A DNA stretch of 64,000 bases from Pomphorhynchus laevis (GCA_012934845.2 WNNJ02001588.1:101203-165202), one strand, 5' to 3'; numbered from the stretch's first letter, positions 36,047 to 49,621 are shown. Numbers and translations: made by a program. The notes: generated from the letters alone by a model not told the origin.

Positions 36047-36843
36047 TCAATTGACCTAAAAACACAGTAATTTATTAACAGCAAAACTGACTTGTTTTTA
36101 ACTCAAAAGTAAGAACGTATTTTATTTATCGAGTATTTAAGTTTCTTTATCGATTTAAATTATATTCTAAATCCGGATTTATCTTTTTATTAATAGAAAT
36201 ATTAATAAATTATTAATTAATCTAATTATTTATCTATTCAAATAAATCTTTATCAATTTAGATTATAAGCCCAATCATCAATACATAATTAAAGACATTA
36301 CAAAAAGTAATAATTTAAATCAAATTATTTAAATATTATTTTTATAACATAAATTTCAAATATTATTTTTATTTTCTAACGAATTGATTTCAATAGCAAA
36401 AACAATGTCAAAGACTTTGTTTAGTTTAATACAATCAAAGACAAATAAATTTTCAACGTCACGCTGCTTTCACTCGCTGTCTATCCTTGACTTATATAGC
36501 TTGGATAAGGATTCGACTAATTTTTAATAAAATCTGTATTTTACATTCTCCTGTTAAATCAGCAATCCATTTATAAAATATTGTATAAATAAGCACCGTT
36601 CTATTATAAACGGCTTTGCTAGTTTTTGTAAATTGCCAGAGAGTTGATCTCTATTTTCTAATTCTACAAAAGTTATCTATAATTTAAAAATTATAAATTT
36701 ATATTTACCAAATCCTTATACTCATCTAACAAAGAGTATAACGGGCAGTATAACGACTGAATTATCATCATATACGTTGTTGTACAGAAAACAAACTCGT
36801 TGAGTATGTTTTTCGCTAATAGTAGTAAAAAAAGTTGACTTAC

Positions 36844-36915
36844 CGTTTACTAGTGAGATTCTGAAGATATTACAAACTCACTTGGATGAATGTAAAAATC
36901 GTGTAGCAGTTTTAA
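36844..36915 (-). promoter_or_regulatory. Candidate 5' UTR exon and promoter of gene 1
   Basis: A strong donor (AACG|GTAAGTCAAC) sits at 36843/36844 and pairs well with the acceptor TTTTTAG ending at 36056 just before the gene 1 ATG. About 25-35 bases upstream of the tentative 5' end is a TATA-like TATTTAAG near 36942-36949. The right boundary is a guess from that spacing. A second TATA-like word (TATATAAG, near 36494-36502) lies inside the would-be UTR intron and is an alternative core promoter. Both are sequence-pattern calls only. Confidence 0.3.
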
Positions 36916-37439
36916 TATTGTGAAAATTTATTGATCAAATTGCTTAAATAGCAAAGTTTCTCCGAAAGAAATATAAAATTCTAACACGACAACATACGTA
37001 CCAATAAAATTCATATAGAGCAGATATGTTCTAAAATTTGACAATATAATGTGTTGCTGAGAAAAAATTAGAGACCAATGAGTATTTTTCTAAAGAACAA
37101 TCATAAACAACATCAGTAGTACACACTTGTGTGCTCGTTTAATAACAGATTTCGTAACGATAACTTTATTTAAGAATTTTAATAATTCATTATTAAATAA
37201 TGAATATTAACTCAGAGACTATGAGGGGTGTTCTCCTACGCAATTTGAGCAATGTGGACCCTTGATGTATCCCTCTGAGTGCTCTTCAAGATTCCCACAT
37301 GCACCACTAGTACGTGGGAGACTACAACCAGACTCCCAATGCCCTCATTGATGGGATCTGTCGCAATAGGGGTATGTCAATGAATCAGTGCCGATTAGTA
37401 AAAATGATAAATTATGCCCCATAAAGGGGTTACAATATG

Positions 37440-38241
37440 ATTTAGTGAGACACAAAGCCTCGTCTACCGACGTATGACAAAATGTCATCAGAATAGGGTG
37501 GTATTTTTCCCTGTGATGAGACGTATGTTCTTAACATGATAGTCTTTTCAAAGGCAATAATATCTGCATAAGAAAGAAATGTTGCGATGATGGAAATTTT
37601 TAGAGTTGATTGTCTCGGTCTAAATGAGACCAAACATGAATCCGTCAGGTGCTTTTTAAGTAGTTCAAGTATTCATTTGTCAAACAAGAGGAGCATAAGA
37701 ATATTCTGATCTCTGCTGCCAAATATTTTATAGAACTGAAGATCACTCTTTCTTTATAGTGCTCGGAGAATTTTCTCAGAACCGTGTCAAAAAATTTATG
37801 CCTTTCTAATGGCTTCAGTAAATCAATACAGATAAAGTTCGCTAGTTTTGGCACAGGGAAGAGCTTTTACTCCTTGCTTGAGTCGAAATTGAAAGGCAAA
37901 ACTTCACTTACCTTGAGTTCATCATTTGTGTTTTCAGAAATTTGCATTCCTCTGATGTTTCTATGTTCCTTGTCATTTGTGGAAACAATTGCTTAGATTT
38001 ATTCAAAGTATCCATTTTATAAGAAAATCAATATCAAGCAGTCATCGTGAAGAAAATGTAATTTAGTAGATCTTAAGTATGGAAAGTAAGGATAAAATTG
38101 AATTTCTCTCAGATTCAGGTAACGATGCAGTTTGATAGGGAAGCGATAAGCTGAGTGGGATACTAGTTGGAAAATAATCGTTTGATGGTACAGTATTGAG
38201 TCTTTGAGTAAACGCTCGTTTACTACATTTCGAAACGGCAA
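37440..38241 (-). pseudogene. Unrecognised decayed coding stretch
   Basis: Three adjoining minus-strand open frames (38017-38241, 37645-37854, 37442-37633) have protein-like composition, for example LANFICIDLLKPLERHKFF and ILSYVGRRGFVSH. No family recognised. It may be a dead host gene or an old integrated element. It lies just upstream of gene 1. Confidence 0.4.
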
Positions 38242-38245
38242 TTAA

Positions 38246-39290
38246 AACATGAATTCATATTATTTACAAATTGTTTACAATTATTTATTATTATTTACAA
38301 ACTCGATTTACATTTCGCACATTGACCATTACATAAGAAGCGGAAAATCATTCTGAACGGCTTACAAGATCGTCTACAATTATAGAGAGTATCGAGATTA
38401 AGATTATAATTTAATATTGTCGTTTTTGAGATTGCCGATTATTCCTGACAGCTCCATTTGTAAAACAATTATAAATGATTGGCAAATATAGCTAACCGAT
38501 CTTCAATTGAATCTCCAATGGAATACCCAATTGAAACTGTAATTGAATCTGCAACTTTTATTTTTAGCCAAGTAAGAGGCAGTCAAAATAATGGGAACAG
38601 CTCGACGAGAGCGAGATCTCACGCAGATTAACCCAACAAAATAGCAGTCAATTGCCTTAACCTCTCGACCACCGACTTGTTATTCTTATTATTATTTTAT
38701 ATTAATTTTTTATATGGAACCTTCGTACTTCATGAAAACATCTCATAAATCTCATAATTTTCATTGGCAGTTCAAGTATGCGAAATACGAAGAACGAAAC
38801 AGAATTAGAACACGCTACCTTATCCCCAATAGTGTTTTCCCTATAGTGATTGGAGATCAATAAATTATTTAAATGGATTTCTATCAGAAATGCCTAAAAG
38901 AAAGTTCTAGCCCACAAAATCAGTATTACTAAAATTTCGAGAAACAAATCTGTATTTTCTGACATTTAGTACATCGGTATGTGTTCGCACAGCACAATTG
39001 AAAATAATTGAACAGGTTAGCAAAGCAATAATCCAAATTAGACCGAATTCGGATTAACTCAGTCACAATGATTATAAGAATAAAAAATAACTCCTAAAAT
39101 AATAATTTAAAATAATATTTTTTATCCATGATAAAAGAATGTTCGGATTAGTTATGTAAAATAAACGAGGTTGATCAAAGGATTTTCTTTGATCCTTTCT
39201 ATGATTTGACTTGATCCTTTTACAAGGGAGAATCCGACATTTTAAACCCCGATATATATGGGAATTTCATACCCATTTTACTGAGTTTAC
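38246..39290. other. Intergenic AT-rich DNA, nothing seen
   Basis: Contains a few short inverted words (for example TTGATCAAAGGATTTTC near 39172), no gene. Confidence 0.45.
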
Positions 39291-39299
39291 GTATTTAAT

Positions 39300-42200
39300 A
39301 AATAAAGATAAATAATTTATTATATGGTATGCATGAACGCTAACGCAAAAATATGTTTATTGTAAATTTAGATATGTCATCTTTACGATATAAATTAAAA
39401 GTAGTTTTAATCGATGTTAATTTAATGTTCATATCAAGATATATACCTTCTTATAATCAATATTAGTTTTTTTAAGAATAAGTCTACTTGGATAAATTTA
39501 ACTTATTGGATAAAAAATTATTAGAGTTAAATACACATAGATAATCAACTTATCGGAACATATATTTCATATCATTATATAATTATAATTATCGTTTACT
39601 GATTTTAATGATTTTATTGATCATAATTTTGTAAAAAATATATCTAAATTACATAAAGATATGAAATGTATGTTTCGATATATTGATGATATATTGCATT
39701 TAACTCTAACACTTTTTATTCAATAAGTGAACAAATTTATCCAGGTAGCCTCATCCTGAAAAAACAATATTAATGATAAAGAAGGTGTATATATTTATAA
39801 TTAATTTATTTATTAATTTATATCGCAAAGATGACACATTAAAATTTACAAAAAAAACATATTTTTGCATGAGCATTCATGCATACTATAAATATAAAAC
39901 ATAAAAAAATGAAATTATAATAATTAATAAATAATAAATAATCAACAATAAATAATCCAATCAGCTAACTGAGTCAACGTATTTAATATAATTTTAAAAT
40001 AAACAAAACATGACAATGCTAAATCAAAATTTAAAAATTAAATAATAAAATTAATTGTTTTTAGATTTTCTATAATTTAAATCAAGTTAAAATAAATAAA
40101 TGAAATTTAAAATAAACTTCATTTTTGTGAATTGACTAATAAATAACATATGATGTATCACAATAAGGATTAGAGGTCATCAGAAGGAACTGCTGTGCTA
40201 TCAGGTTTCGGCTCCTAACTCATCTACCCAGCATAGCAGCGGGGCCAAATACATGCTAATGATGTATTTCCTCTGATAAAACTATCTAGTATCTTATTCT
40301 AACACAAAATATTTTATTATCCATCCATAAAAATTTGCCACTTAAGAGTTTAAATTTATTCTTTATATTATTGTGTTGATTTATATATTTTACTATTTTC
40401 TGCTTGATGTTTTTTTTATAGTAACCTAGTTTAAAATATGTATCTATTAAATTATTTAAATGATTTTGAAGAAAGCCAATATCGTTACAAATTGTTGCAA
40501 TTCTTAAAATTCCATTATTTAATGTATTATATTTTATATTATATGGTATGCATGAACGCTAATGCAAAAATATGTTTATTGTAAATTTAGATATGCCATC
40601 TTTACGATATAAATTAAAAGTAGTTTTAGTTAATGCTAATTTAATGCTCATATCTAGATATATACTTTCTTTATCATTAATATTGGTTTTATTTAGAATA
40701 AGTCTACTTGGATAAATTAAACTTATTGGATAAAAAATTATTAGAGTTAAATACACATAGATCATCAACGTATCGGAACATATATTTCATATCTTTATAT
40801 AATTTAGATATATTTTTTAACAGTTATGAACAAATTCATATTCTATAAAGTTTAGAAATAAGTCAGCTATAATTGGGCTATTATTACCACCCATTGGAAC
40901 ACCTTTTACTTGTCTAAATATAGATGTCCCTACTTTTAAATAATTTTGATTTATCAAAATATTTAAGGATTCTGTTAATTCAATTTTATCCATATATTTA
41001 TATTTACTTGATGGTTTAATTTTTGTTAGATATGCGTTATAATTATTATAACATATATATGTATATCTTTTTCCGAATATAAGATTAATTAATTTTTCTA
41101 ACGCTTCTTTAATATCTGCTAAATCTAGATTTGTATAAAGAGTACTAAAATCGTACGTATTTATATTTTGAAAATTTATTCCTTTTGTCTGTTCAAAAAT
41201 TCTTTGATAGAATTAATACTGAAATAGTGTTTTATACCAGTATTAATTTCGATTATCCTACAATATTTTTAAAGTGTGCTTTAATTACTTTAAGTATTTT
41301 ATTCATATAAACAGAAAGTGGTTTTAATGTACATTTAAAATCACTACATATGAACATATTATTTAAAGGGAGTCACCAAAACATGTATAGCGTTTAGGAG
41401 AAAATTCATTTTTTTGTGTTCTAAAAATTATTTTGTAGAATTAATACTGAAATAGTGTTTTATACCAGTATTAATTTCGATTATCCTACAACATTTTTTG
41501 AATTGTTTTAATTACTTTAAGTATTTTATTCATATATACAGAAAGTGGTTAAAGGCACTACATATGAACCCAGTTTTATTGTTTTATATTTAACTTTGGA
41601 TTACAAAGTTAATATACCCTTTTTAGCCATTAATGCTCATGAATGCTCATGCAATAAAATGAATATCTTTAAATATCTTTACGATATAAATTAAAAGTAG
41701 TTTTAATTGATGTTAATTTGATGTTTATATCAACATAAATACCTACTTTATCATTAATATTGGATTTATTTAGAATAAAGCTACCTGAATAAATTTGTTC
41801 GCATATTGAATAAAAATTATTAGAGTTAAATACACATAGATCATCAACGTATCGGAAATATATTTCATATCTTTTTATAATTTAGATATATTTTTTAAAC
41901 AGTTATGAACAAATTCATATTCTATAAAGCATTACAAGAAGTCAGCTATAATTGGGCTACTATTACCACCCATTGGAACACCTTTTGTTTGTTTAAATAA
42001 GCATGTCCCTACCTTTAAATAATTTTGATTTATTAAAATCGTATGTATTTATATTTTGAAAATTTATTCCTTTTGTCTGTTCTAAAAATTCTTTTGTAGA
42101 ATTAATACCGAAATAGTGTTTTATAGCAGTATTAATTTCGATTACCTTGCAATATTTTTTAAAATGTGCTTTAATTACTTTAAGTATTTTATTCATATAG

Positions 42201-42955
42201 ACAGAAAGTGGTTTTAATGTACATTTAAACGACCTAAATATGAACCTAGGTTTTATTGGATTTTTATGTAATTTTGGATTCCAATATAATATAGGTATAG
42301 TTTTATTATCTAATTCAACCTTTATACTCTTTTTATCCATTATAGAACAGTGACTTGTAATAATTGTTTCTAAACTCAACTCACTACGTTCATATGTTGG
42401 ATTTACATTTAAATCATTAGAATTAACCTCTTTCATTAGTATATCATAATAAAGCTTTTTGCATATGAAGACAAAGTTATTACTAGCTTTATCAATAGTT
42501 GTTATTATATAGTTATCCTTTAATTTAGTAAGTTATTTATACATATCTTTATTAATTTTATCTTTCCTTTTGTAATTGTTTGTTATTTTCATTTTATTTT
42601 TAATTTTATCAAATATATAATCTTTCCAAATGTTTATCTTAGATATATTCGAGCTTTCACTATTAATCAGCTTACTAAAGTAATCATTTAAGTTATTATA
42701 TAACGAATTGTAAATTTTAGTTTTATTGTTATTATTATTTAATTATTTTTTATTATTATTTATTATTATTATTTATACCCTTTTAATAGCATTTTCCTTA
42801 ATTCATTGTTTTCGATTAATTCGAGATGATCATTTATCTTATCAAAATTAAGACTTTTACTATTGCATTTTGTTTCTAATATTATCGTTACATATAGACA
42901 TTTCAATGGGATCTCATCTAGCCTCATCGCTGGCAGATATCTACATGACAAACTG
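39300..42955 (-). mobile_element. Cluster of PLE type B copies, best preserved in the window
   Basis: On the minus strand from right to left: an N-terminal piece (DHLELIENNELRKMLLKGYK), IPILYWNPKLHKNPIKPRFI, LKPLSVYMNKILKVIKAHF, NINTYDF, GGNSSPIIA, then the palm and LYRKDG blocks, with the terminal block near 40160-40310. Partial copies repeat at 41200-41640 and 41650-42000. A plus-strand piece (39580-39780) with FRYIDDI lies head-to-head with a minus piece at 39340-39560. The RT resembles the metazoan YLDD/YIDD RT family with LNKANTSDTEAPFLDL-type motifs. The exact clade is uncertain; Penelope-like is my inference. Confidence 0.75.
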
Positions 42956-44340
42956 TGAGAAAAACATTTACCATGATTTACCTGGTCTTGTACAATATTG
43001 GAGGTACTTTAAAAACACATTTTTTATTGAAGGTATAACGAGAATCCTGCAATTTGGATATATTGCAGAACATAATAATTAAGATTTTGTTAATAACTAT
43101 ACAACCACTAAAACGTTTTTTAAAAAAGAAAACATGCAAAAGAAAAACAGAGTCAACAAGGAAAGTCGGTCGCTAATGGTGTCCTCATTGTGTCACGGTC
43201 TTAAGTCAACAGGTATCTGAGCCCTTCAGCCAATCCAACACTCCGCTCTCCGATTAATCCACCCGGGGTCTCTCACCCCCCCCCAATCCAATCGAGGAGG
43301 ACTATGCTCGGTAATCGCGAGATGAGCAGCTTGAGAAGCCTGGTCTTTTAATATTAAAAAGAAACGGCTGATGTCAGAGACTACATATTTGCACCTGCGT
43401 CCATAGAACATGGCTTTGCACCTGCATCCAGATAACAGGGCATTGCAGAACATGAAAGATCCGCCTATTCAATGACATGTTAAATTTGTGGATTCTGATG
43501 AGCATATTTCCTTTCTAGACGTAGACATATTTCGACAGCAAATTCTCGAGACGGACGTACATAGGAAAGCTGACATACACTGGGGAACAACCGTTTGGTC
43601 CACTGACAGACCTACTGAATATAAAATCCAGAAGGCTACTGCATTGTACTATAGAGCTATGAAAATTTGTTCTACGGACAAGAAAAGACGTATTAGGTAT
43701 TTTGAAATATCTACTATGTTACTAGAAATAAAGTATCCTTTTCAAGCTTTTAAACAAGCATTTTTCAAGGCCAAAAGAATGAAAGGGAAGAACAAAGTCT
43801 AGGAAAACCAAAATAAAGACATCCGCCACAATTTTTTCTACCGCTTACTTTTTGAAGAGTATAGTAATATATTGATCGATTCGCTGAAGACTGATTTGCA
43901 ACGAAATATAATTTATCACAAAAAAAACGACTTTTTCTGACCTCCGTTTTCAAAATGAAACCAATATATTCAAAAAATGAAGTAGTATATCGCATCTCTT
44001 GTAAAGATTGCAATACTGTCTACTTTGTCTAAACCAAATAAAAACTACGAAAGATACTTGAACAATACAGGGGTAATCTTAAGAGATGCACGTTTCTTTA
44101 TAAATATTTAATCATTATTCGAACAGTTCACATACGATTGATTTCGATAATACAACTGTTCTTGAATACGAGCCAGATACACATCGTCGTTCATCAAGGA
44201 GACTGTACCCGTCGAAATTGCATCAATTACGCAAGGCAAAAAAAATCAATAGATGCTTAAAATTACCGTCAGACAAGAGTTTGTTTGAACAACAGATCAA
44301 TTAAATTCTTCCGTTTTTATTCTTTGTATCCAATGTCATC
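42885..44340 (+). mobile_element. Penelope-like element (type A) 3' half with GIY-YIG
   Basis: The plus strand reads SMGSHLASSLADIYM (PLE motif MGSPLSPVLADIYM), then after an insertion HISFLDVDIFRQQILETDVH (compare FLDV..R), and a region around 43950-44040 with VYRISCKDCNTVYFV, the GIY-YIG endonuclease start. Stops and the insertion make it dead. Confidence 0.8.
43075..43440. mobile_element. GC-richer insertion inside the PLE, unclassified
   Basis: The words ATTGCAGAACAT flank this segment on both sides (43062-43073 and 43442-43453), like a 12-bp target-site duplication. The insert is much richer in G and C (a run of C residues near 43276) and has tandem words CTTTGCACCTGCATCCA and TTTGCACCTGCGTCCA. 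No Pol III boxes are convincing. Confidence 0.5.
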
Positions 44341-44489
44341 ATCTGTCCAAGACTAGTGTTTTTTGAAGAGGCCAAAAGGTCGGATCTTTCTTGGAGAAAG
44401 ATCCAACTACTGATTACATTATTTCCATACGCAATTTTAAAATATGTATACTTTTTTCGGATTATAACATTAATTATTATTTTTAACGT

Positions 44490-45360
44490 TTCTTTAATGT
44501 CTTCTTTTTCTTTTGGCGTTAATTATGTATGAAAGCTGGGTCGGTTCTCAATGAACGCGTCCTTTATATCGCACGGTTGTGTGCCAAATTCGGGTGCAAT
44601 TGAGAACATTGCAAATCCCTGTTTACTGTGTCAAGCCATCGCTGCTTTGGTCTACCTTTCGGACGTTTAGCATCTTCTTATATATTCAGATCTGCTTTCG
44701 CCATTGATTCATCATTTGCACGCAGAGTGTGGCCGAACCACCAAATACGGTCTTCTGTCATTTTGTTATTGATTGGCGCAATACCAAACCGCTGTACGAT
44801 CTTGTTGTTGCGCACATGGTCGACACGAGTGACTCAACTTGTCCATCTCATCATCTTAGTCTCCATGACATCAATGCGATTTTCGGCGCTCTTTGTGATT
44901 GACCCGTGATATTTGAAGCTTTCGGTCCGAATCAGGTTTATTCCATCGAGACTAATTATGCCAGTTTCATTCGGAAAAGTCGTCAAATACTCAGTCTTTT
45001 GGTGGTTCAAACGTAGACCATGTTGTGCTAGTCGGCCACTCCAAAACTTGACTTGATTTTCGAGGTCGGTCTTGTTGTTTGATGCCAAGAAAACGTCATC
45101 GACGTATAATATGGTGTATGGTGCCTGTCATTGTATCCCACTAATATTGTATCTATTGCGAGAGTAAACAGAATTGGGGAGATGGCGCTTCCTTAATGAA
45201 CTCCGACGGATACTCGAAACGGCCTGAAAATTCCAGCCGGGCTTCGTACTCTACTTTCCGAATCGTGATAGTGAAGCTGAATACATCGAACTACTCTTTC
45301 TGGGATATTATGCAAACGCAAGACATGCCAAAAAAATCTCCTGTGGAGATTTTTGCGCTC
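44490..45360 (-). mobile_element. RTE-type LINE (LINE B) fragment
   Basis: The minus strand carries NGLRLNHQKTEYL-like RLNHQKTEYLTTFPNETG, INLIRTESFKYHGSI and the tail KRPKGRPKQRWLDTVNRDLQ. Frames are broken between RT and tail. Confidence 0.85.
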
Positions 45361-45364
45361 AACG

Positions 45365-45660
45365 TTTGAAGTGTGTTTTAATTACTTTAAGTATTTTATT
45401 CAAATAAACAGAAAATGGTTTTAATGTACATTTAAAAGCTCTACATATGAACCTAGGTTTTATTGGATTTTTATGTAATTTTGGATTCCAATATAATATA
45501 TGTATAGTTCATATTATATAGAATATTATATATTCTATATAATATATGTATAGTTTTATTATCTGATTCAACCTTTATACCCTTTTTGTCCATTATAAAA
45601 CAATGTCTTGTACTAAATGTTTGTAAACTCTAATCAATACTTTCTTCATATGACTATATA
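45365..45660 (-). mobile_element. PLE type B fragment
   Basis: Matches 42180-42420 on the minus strand (LHKNPIKPR, MDKK block). It contains a small local palindrome of ATATTCTATATAAT at 45505-45550. Confidence 0.65.
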
Positions 45661-46370
45661 ATACATATTTTTATTAATTTTATCTTTACTGTTATAATTA
45701 TATCAAAGGAAATTATTAAATTATATTATATTTAATATTATTTAATAAGGAAATTTTATATTTTTAGACAATTGAACTATTTAACAGTCGGGGTTAAACA
45801 ACTTGATGTATTTACTAAATGATAAATTAAATTATAATTAATATAAAAATAAAAGTTTAATTATTTTACGTCAATAAGTTAATAAGTTTTAGTTCCTTAT
45901 CCTATTCGTGTTGTAAATAAAAGTTGTAACATAATTCTTTCAGATTTATTATTTGTGTCACCACTTGTATGTATTTGGTTTATATACTTCTTGTAATATA
46001 GTTTTATATAGTCATATAAACTATACCTATAAAACATATAGTTTTTACAGTTATATAAAACTATATCACTATATAAAAACCACTTATTATATAGTTTATA
46101 TATTTAAAGTCATCCACTTCTTGTTACAAAGTTTAATATATTTTAAGTCATCTGGATATAATAATTACAATGCGAAATCAATACTAAGCTCACATATTCG
46201 AATCATAGATCAAAATCGAAATATTCATGTATGATACAAGTGTTAGCAACGATTTGATTCCAGCATCAATGTGCAAACCGACAACAAACTTTATGTGATT
46301 ATTTTCATTTTTTATATTTTCCTCATTCTAGTTTATACAAATATGATCAATAGTGCTTAAAGATAGGCTT
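45661..46370. other. AT-rich DNA, nothing seen
   Basis: No recognised feature; the plus-strand open frame at 45953-46234 is rich in Tyr and Ile as expected of AT-rich noise. Confidence 0.45.
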
Positions 46371-47150
46371 CAATCTATCTAGACACGACAGCGAGTAGCC
46401 TTGCTATATGCTCTTATAATTAGATTTAATGAAATACTTTCGTCTTACATTTTGCAAATTTAATTGAAATCATTTATAATATCAAATTTAAATCATCGTT
46501 GGAAGTGACGGCTCTTCCTTCATATTTAACTTGATATACCTGTGAAGTCATTGTTATCATTGAAATTTGATGAGAATGTTATTCTGCACGCTATTTTAAT
46601 CCTACCTATAAATAATTACAAGAAATAAACACATACTGATCAATATTAAAATTTTTAAATATCCAGACACTATCAGGTATAGTTGAACGACAAGAAAAAT
46701 CATTTTGATATTTCGCTAGTAACTACTAGCATCTTTAGATAATTAAAATATAGTAACTAACATATGGTAGCATGTTAATTTTCTGAAGATGCTTGTAGTT
46801 ACTAGTTAAATATCAAAATGATTTTTCTTGTCGTTTAACTATACCTGATAGTTCCTGAAAATTAAAAAATTTAAATATTGATGAGGATTGGTATATTCAT
46901 TGTAATTATTTATAGATAGGATTAAAATAGCGTGTATAATAACATTCTCATCAAATTTCAATGATAACAATGACTTCACAGGTATATCAAGTTAAATATG
47001 AAGGCAGAGCCGTCACTTCCAACGATGATTTAAATTTGTTATTATAAATGATTTCAATTAAATTTGCAAAATGTAAGACGAAAGTAGTTCATTAAATCTA
47101 ATTATAAGAGCATGTAGCAAGGCTACTCGCTGTCGCGTCTAGATAGATTG
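46371..47150. mobile_element. Long foldback element with arms of about 380 bp
   Basis: The left end CAATCTATCTAGACACGACA is mirrored by the right end at 47131-47150. The arms match along their length (AGTCATTGTTATCATTGAAA, ACTATCAGGTATAGTTGAACG). The centre has CTGAAGATGC-stem-GAAA patterns. The segment 47157-47460 is a partial second copy. Confidence 0.85.
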
Positions 47151-47156
47151 AGAATG

Positions 47157-47460
47157 TTATGAGAATGTTATCCTACACGCTATTTTAATCCTACCTATAA
47201 ATAATTACAAGAAATAAACACATACTGATCAATATTTAAATTTTTAAATATCCAGACACTATCAGGTATAGTTGAACGACAAGAAAAATCATTTTGATAT
47301 GTCGCTAGTAACTGCTAGCATCTTCAGAAAATTAGCATATGGTAATTAATATATAGTAGCATGTTAATTTTTTGAAGATGCTAGTAGTTACTAGTTAAAT
47401 ATCACAATGATTTTTCTTGTCTTTTAACTGTACCTGATAGTTTAAAAATATTTAAAAATT
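47157..47460. mobile_element. Partial second copy of the foldback element
   Basis: Starts GAGAATGTTATCCTACACGC and repeats the inner parts of 46371-47150, including both hairpin motifs. Confidence 0.8.
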
Positions 47461-47664
47461 TAAATACAGATCAAGATGGATATAGTTTTACTAAAATAGT
47501 GTTTACCCTACAATTTTTCTTTAAATGTGTTTTAATTTTAGTACTTTACTCATATTAGTTCTTAAAGGCTTTAAGTAATAAAATTATAGATTTCATCAGG
47601 TGTTTAAAGCAAATTCTACGTCGACAAATTAAAAAATACAATTATATAAATATGATTATTTATT

Positions 47665-47882
47665 AGTGGAGAGTGTGAAGAAAATATTTATTTAATCTCG
47701 AATTTGAAATAGCCTACTGCTATCATCATCAGAAGTAACATTTACTCCTGATGTTACAAAAATTTTTTTACAATTTTTTAATATTTTTACATATTTTTTG
47801 TAGCATTTTCTCCTGATGATGATAGCAGTAGGCTACTGAAAATTCGAGATTAAATAAATATTTTCTTCACTCTCTCCACTAA
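47665..47882. mobile_element. Foldback MITE
   Basis: The arms start GTGGAGAGTGTGAAGAAAAT and end with the complement. Near the centre of the right arm is CTGATGATGATAGCAGTAGG followed by CTACTGAAAA. Confidence 0.8.
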
Positions 47883-48064
47883 CAAATAATCCAATATGAG
47901 TGAACAATCAATTTATAATATAAATTAACTAAAATCTACTAAAATAGTGTTTTATGCGTATTAATTTGGATTACCCTACAATTTTTCTTTAAATGTGCTT
48001 TAATCTTAGCATTTTACTCGTTTAAGATTTTTAAAGGCTTTAAGTTTTTAAAGTTTTAACTTTT

Positions 48065-48469
48065 TTGACTGTCAGGATCTTCTGGTTGTATATCAAATCA
48101 TTCAACACTTGTTCGATGCGAGTTCGCTGTAAATTCTAATGGTAGTTATTTATCGATCGTGTTATGATTTGAAGATCGTGCAGCCTACTTTGTTGCGATG
48201 TGTCCTGTGTCATTGCTATTGTTTTACCGAATTTCGGATCCACCGTATTTAGTCTTTCTTCCATAATATGCAAATGGATGCTGAATTTTGCAGGATATAT
48301 TGAAATAACTGATTTTTAATGATTGTTTAATCTATTTTTTTGTCATTTTTCAATAGCATAAACATTTTGATCATCGGTTAATTTTACTTCTTGGTTAGTA
48401 AACAAAATGCTTTGCTTAGAGTAACTTATAATAGATAATCAAATTTCATCAAAGGAAATACGTCATTAG
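48065..48469. other. Unassigned intergenic DNA
   Basis: Slightly less AT-rich, no interpretable frame. Confidence 0.35.
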
Positions 48470-49030
48470 CAAGTGTTTGGCTTCGCTGTAATGCTGGGTC
48501 GAGGAATAAACCCGAAACCTGATATCATAGCACTTCCTCTTAATGACCTATAATCCTTAGTCTTATGCATCGTTTGTTATTTATTATTCAATTCATAAAA
48601 ATTGACTTTTATTTTAGATTTTAAATTTAAATTTTAACTTGATATAAATATAAATTGTATAAAATCTTATATAATTATTTATTATCTATTTTTGATTTAT
48701 ATATCCTATAAAATACGTAAACTCAGTTATCTGATCTGACTATTTTGTACTAGAAATCAATTCTATGAAAATAATTATTTGTGCCAATAAAAATCGATCT
48801 CCCTGATGTTCCTGCCGTCCCTCGAGAACAATACCCCAAGATACTTTAAATCCTCCACATCAGGAAGAACCTTTTCCTCAATTCGGATTGATTTTGACAC
48901 CTGAATCCGAGACGAATACATACGTCATTAGCAAGTGTTTGGCTTCGCTGCAATGCTGGATCGAGAAATAAACCCGAAACCTGATATCATAGCAGTTCCT
49001 CTTGATGAACTCTAATTCATATTTTGATGC
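48470..49030 (-). repeat. Two inverted PLE-B terminal blocks around a LINE A fragment
   Basis: Blocks at 48470-48560 and 48925-49025 are reverse copies of the PLE-B terminal block (AACCCGAAACCTGATATCAT). Between them, 48790-48910 on the minus strand reads DVEDLKYLGVLFSRDGRNIR, matching LINE A at about 17285. Confidence 0.7.
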
Positions 49031-49621
49031 ATCGTCTGTAATTTATTAGTCAATTCATAACTATTGACTTTTATTTTAAATTTCAATTTAAAATTTTAAC
49101 TTTATATAAATATAAATTGTATAAAATCTTATATAATTATTTATTATTTATTTTTATAAAATACGTAAGATCAGTTATCTGATTTGTTCTTTTGGCAAGT
49201 TATTATTGACCTGTGAACTTTGTTTTCCCGGTAATACAAGCTCTGTCAGAAATACTGAAACTATGCATTCTTGATACGACAATTTTTCCTCCAACTTTTC
49301 ATAAAGTTTAATCAATTCATAAAAATTGACTTTTATTTTAAATTTCAATTTTTATTTTAACTTCATATAAATAATATATAATTATTTATTGTATTATTTA
49401 TTATATTTTATATTTAGTATAAAACACGTAGACACAGTTATCTGATTTCTTTGTTCAGAAAATCAAATCTGGTCAAACTATAATTTATTTATAATTATTC
49501 ATGTTAAAACCCATATCAACAATCCTGACTGAAAAACTACCCGCATAAATTGTAAGATGCAAATGAAACAAATTTTAAACTTTATTACTCATACGATTAC
49601 AGATCAAATAAAGAGTCTTAC

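Noticed and set aside
37860-37925. Strong donor-like CTCAAG|GTAAGTGAAG on the minus strand
   Set aside because: Coding-like sequence continues through it in the same frame, so it is more likely part of the decayed coding stretch than a real splice site.
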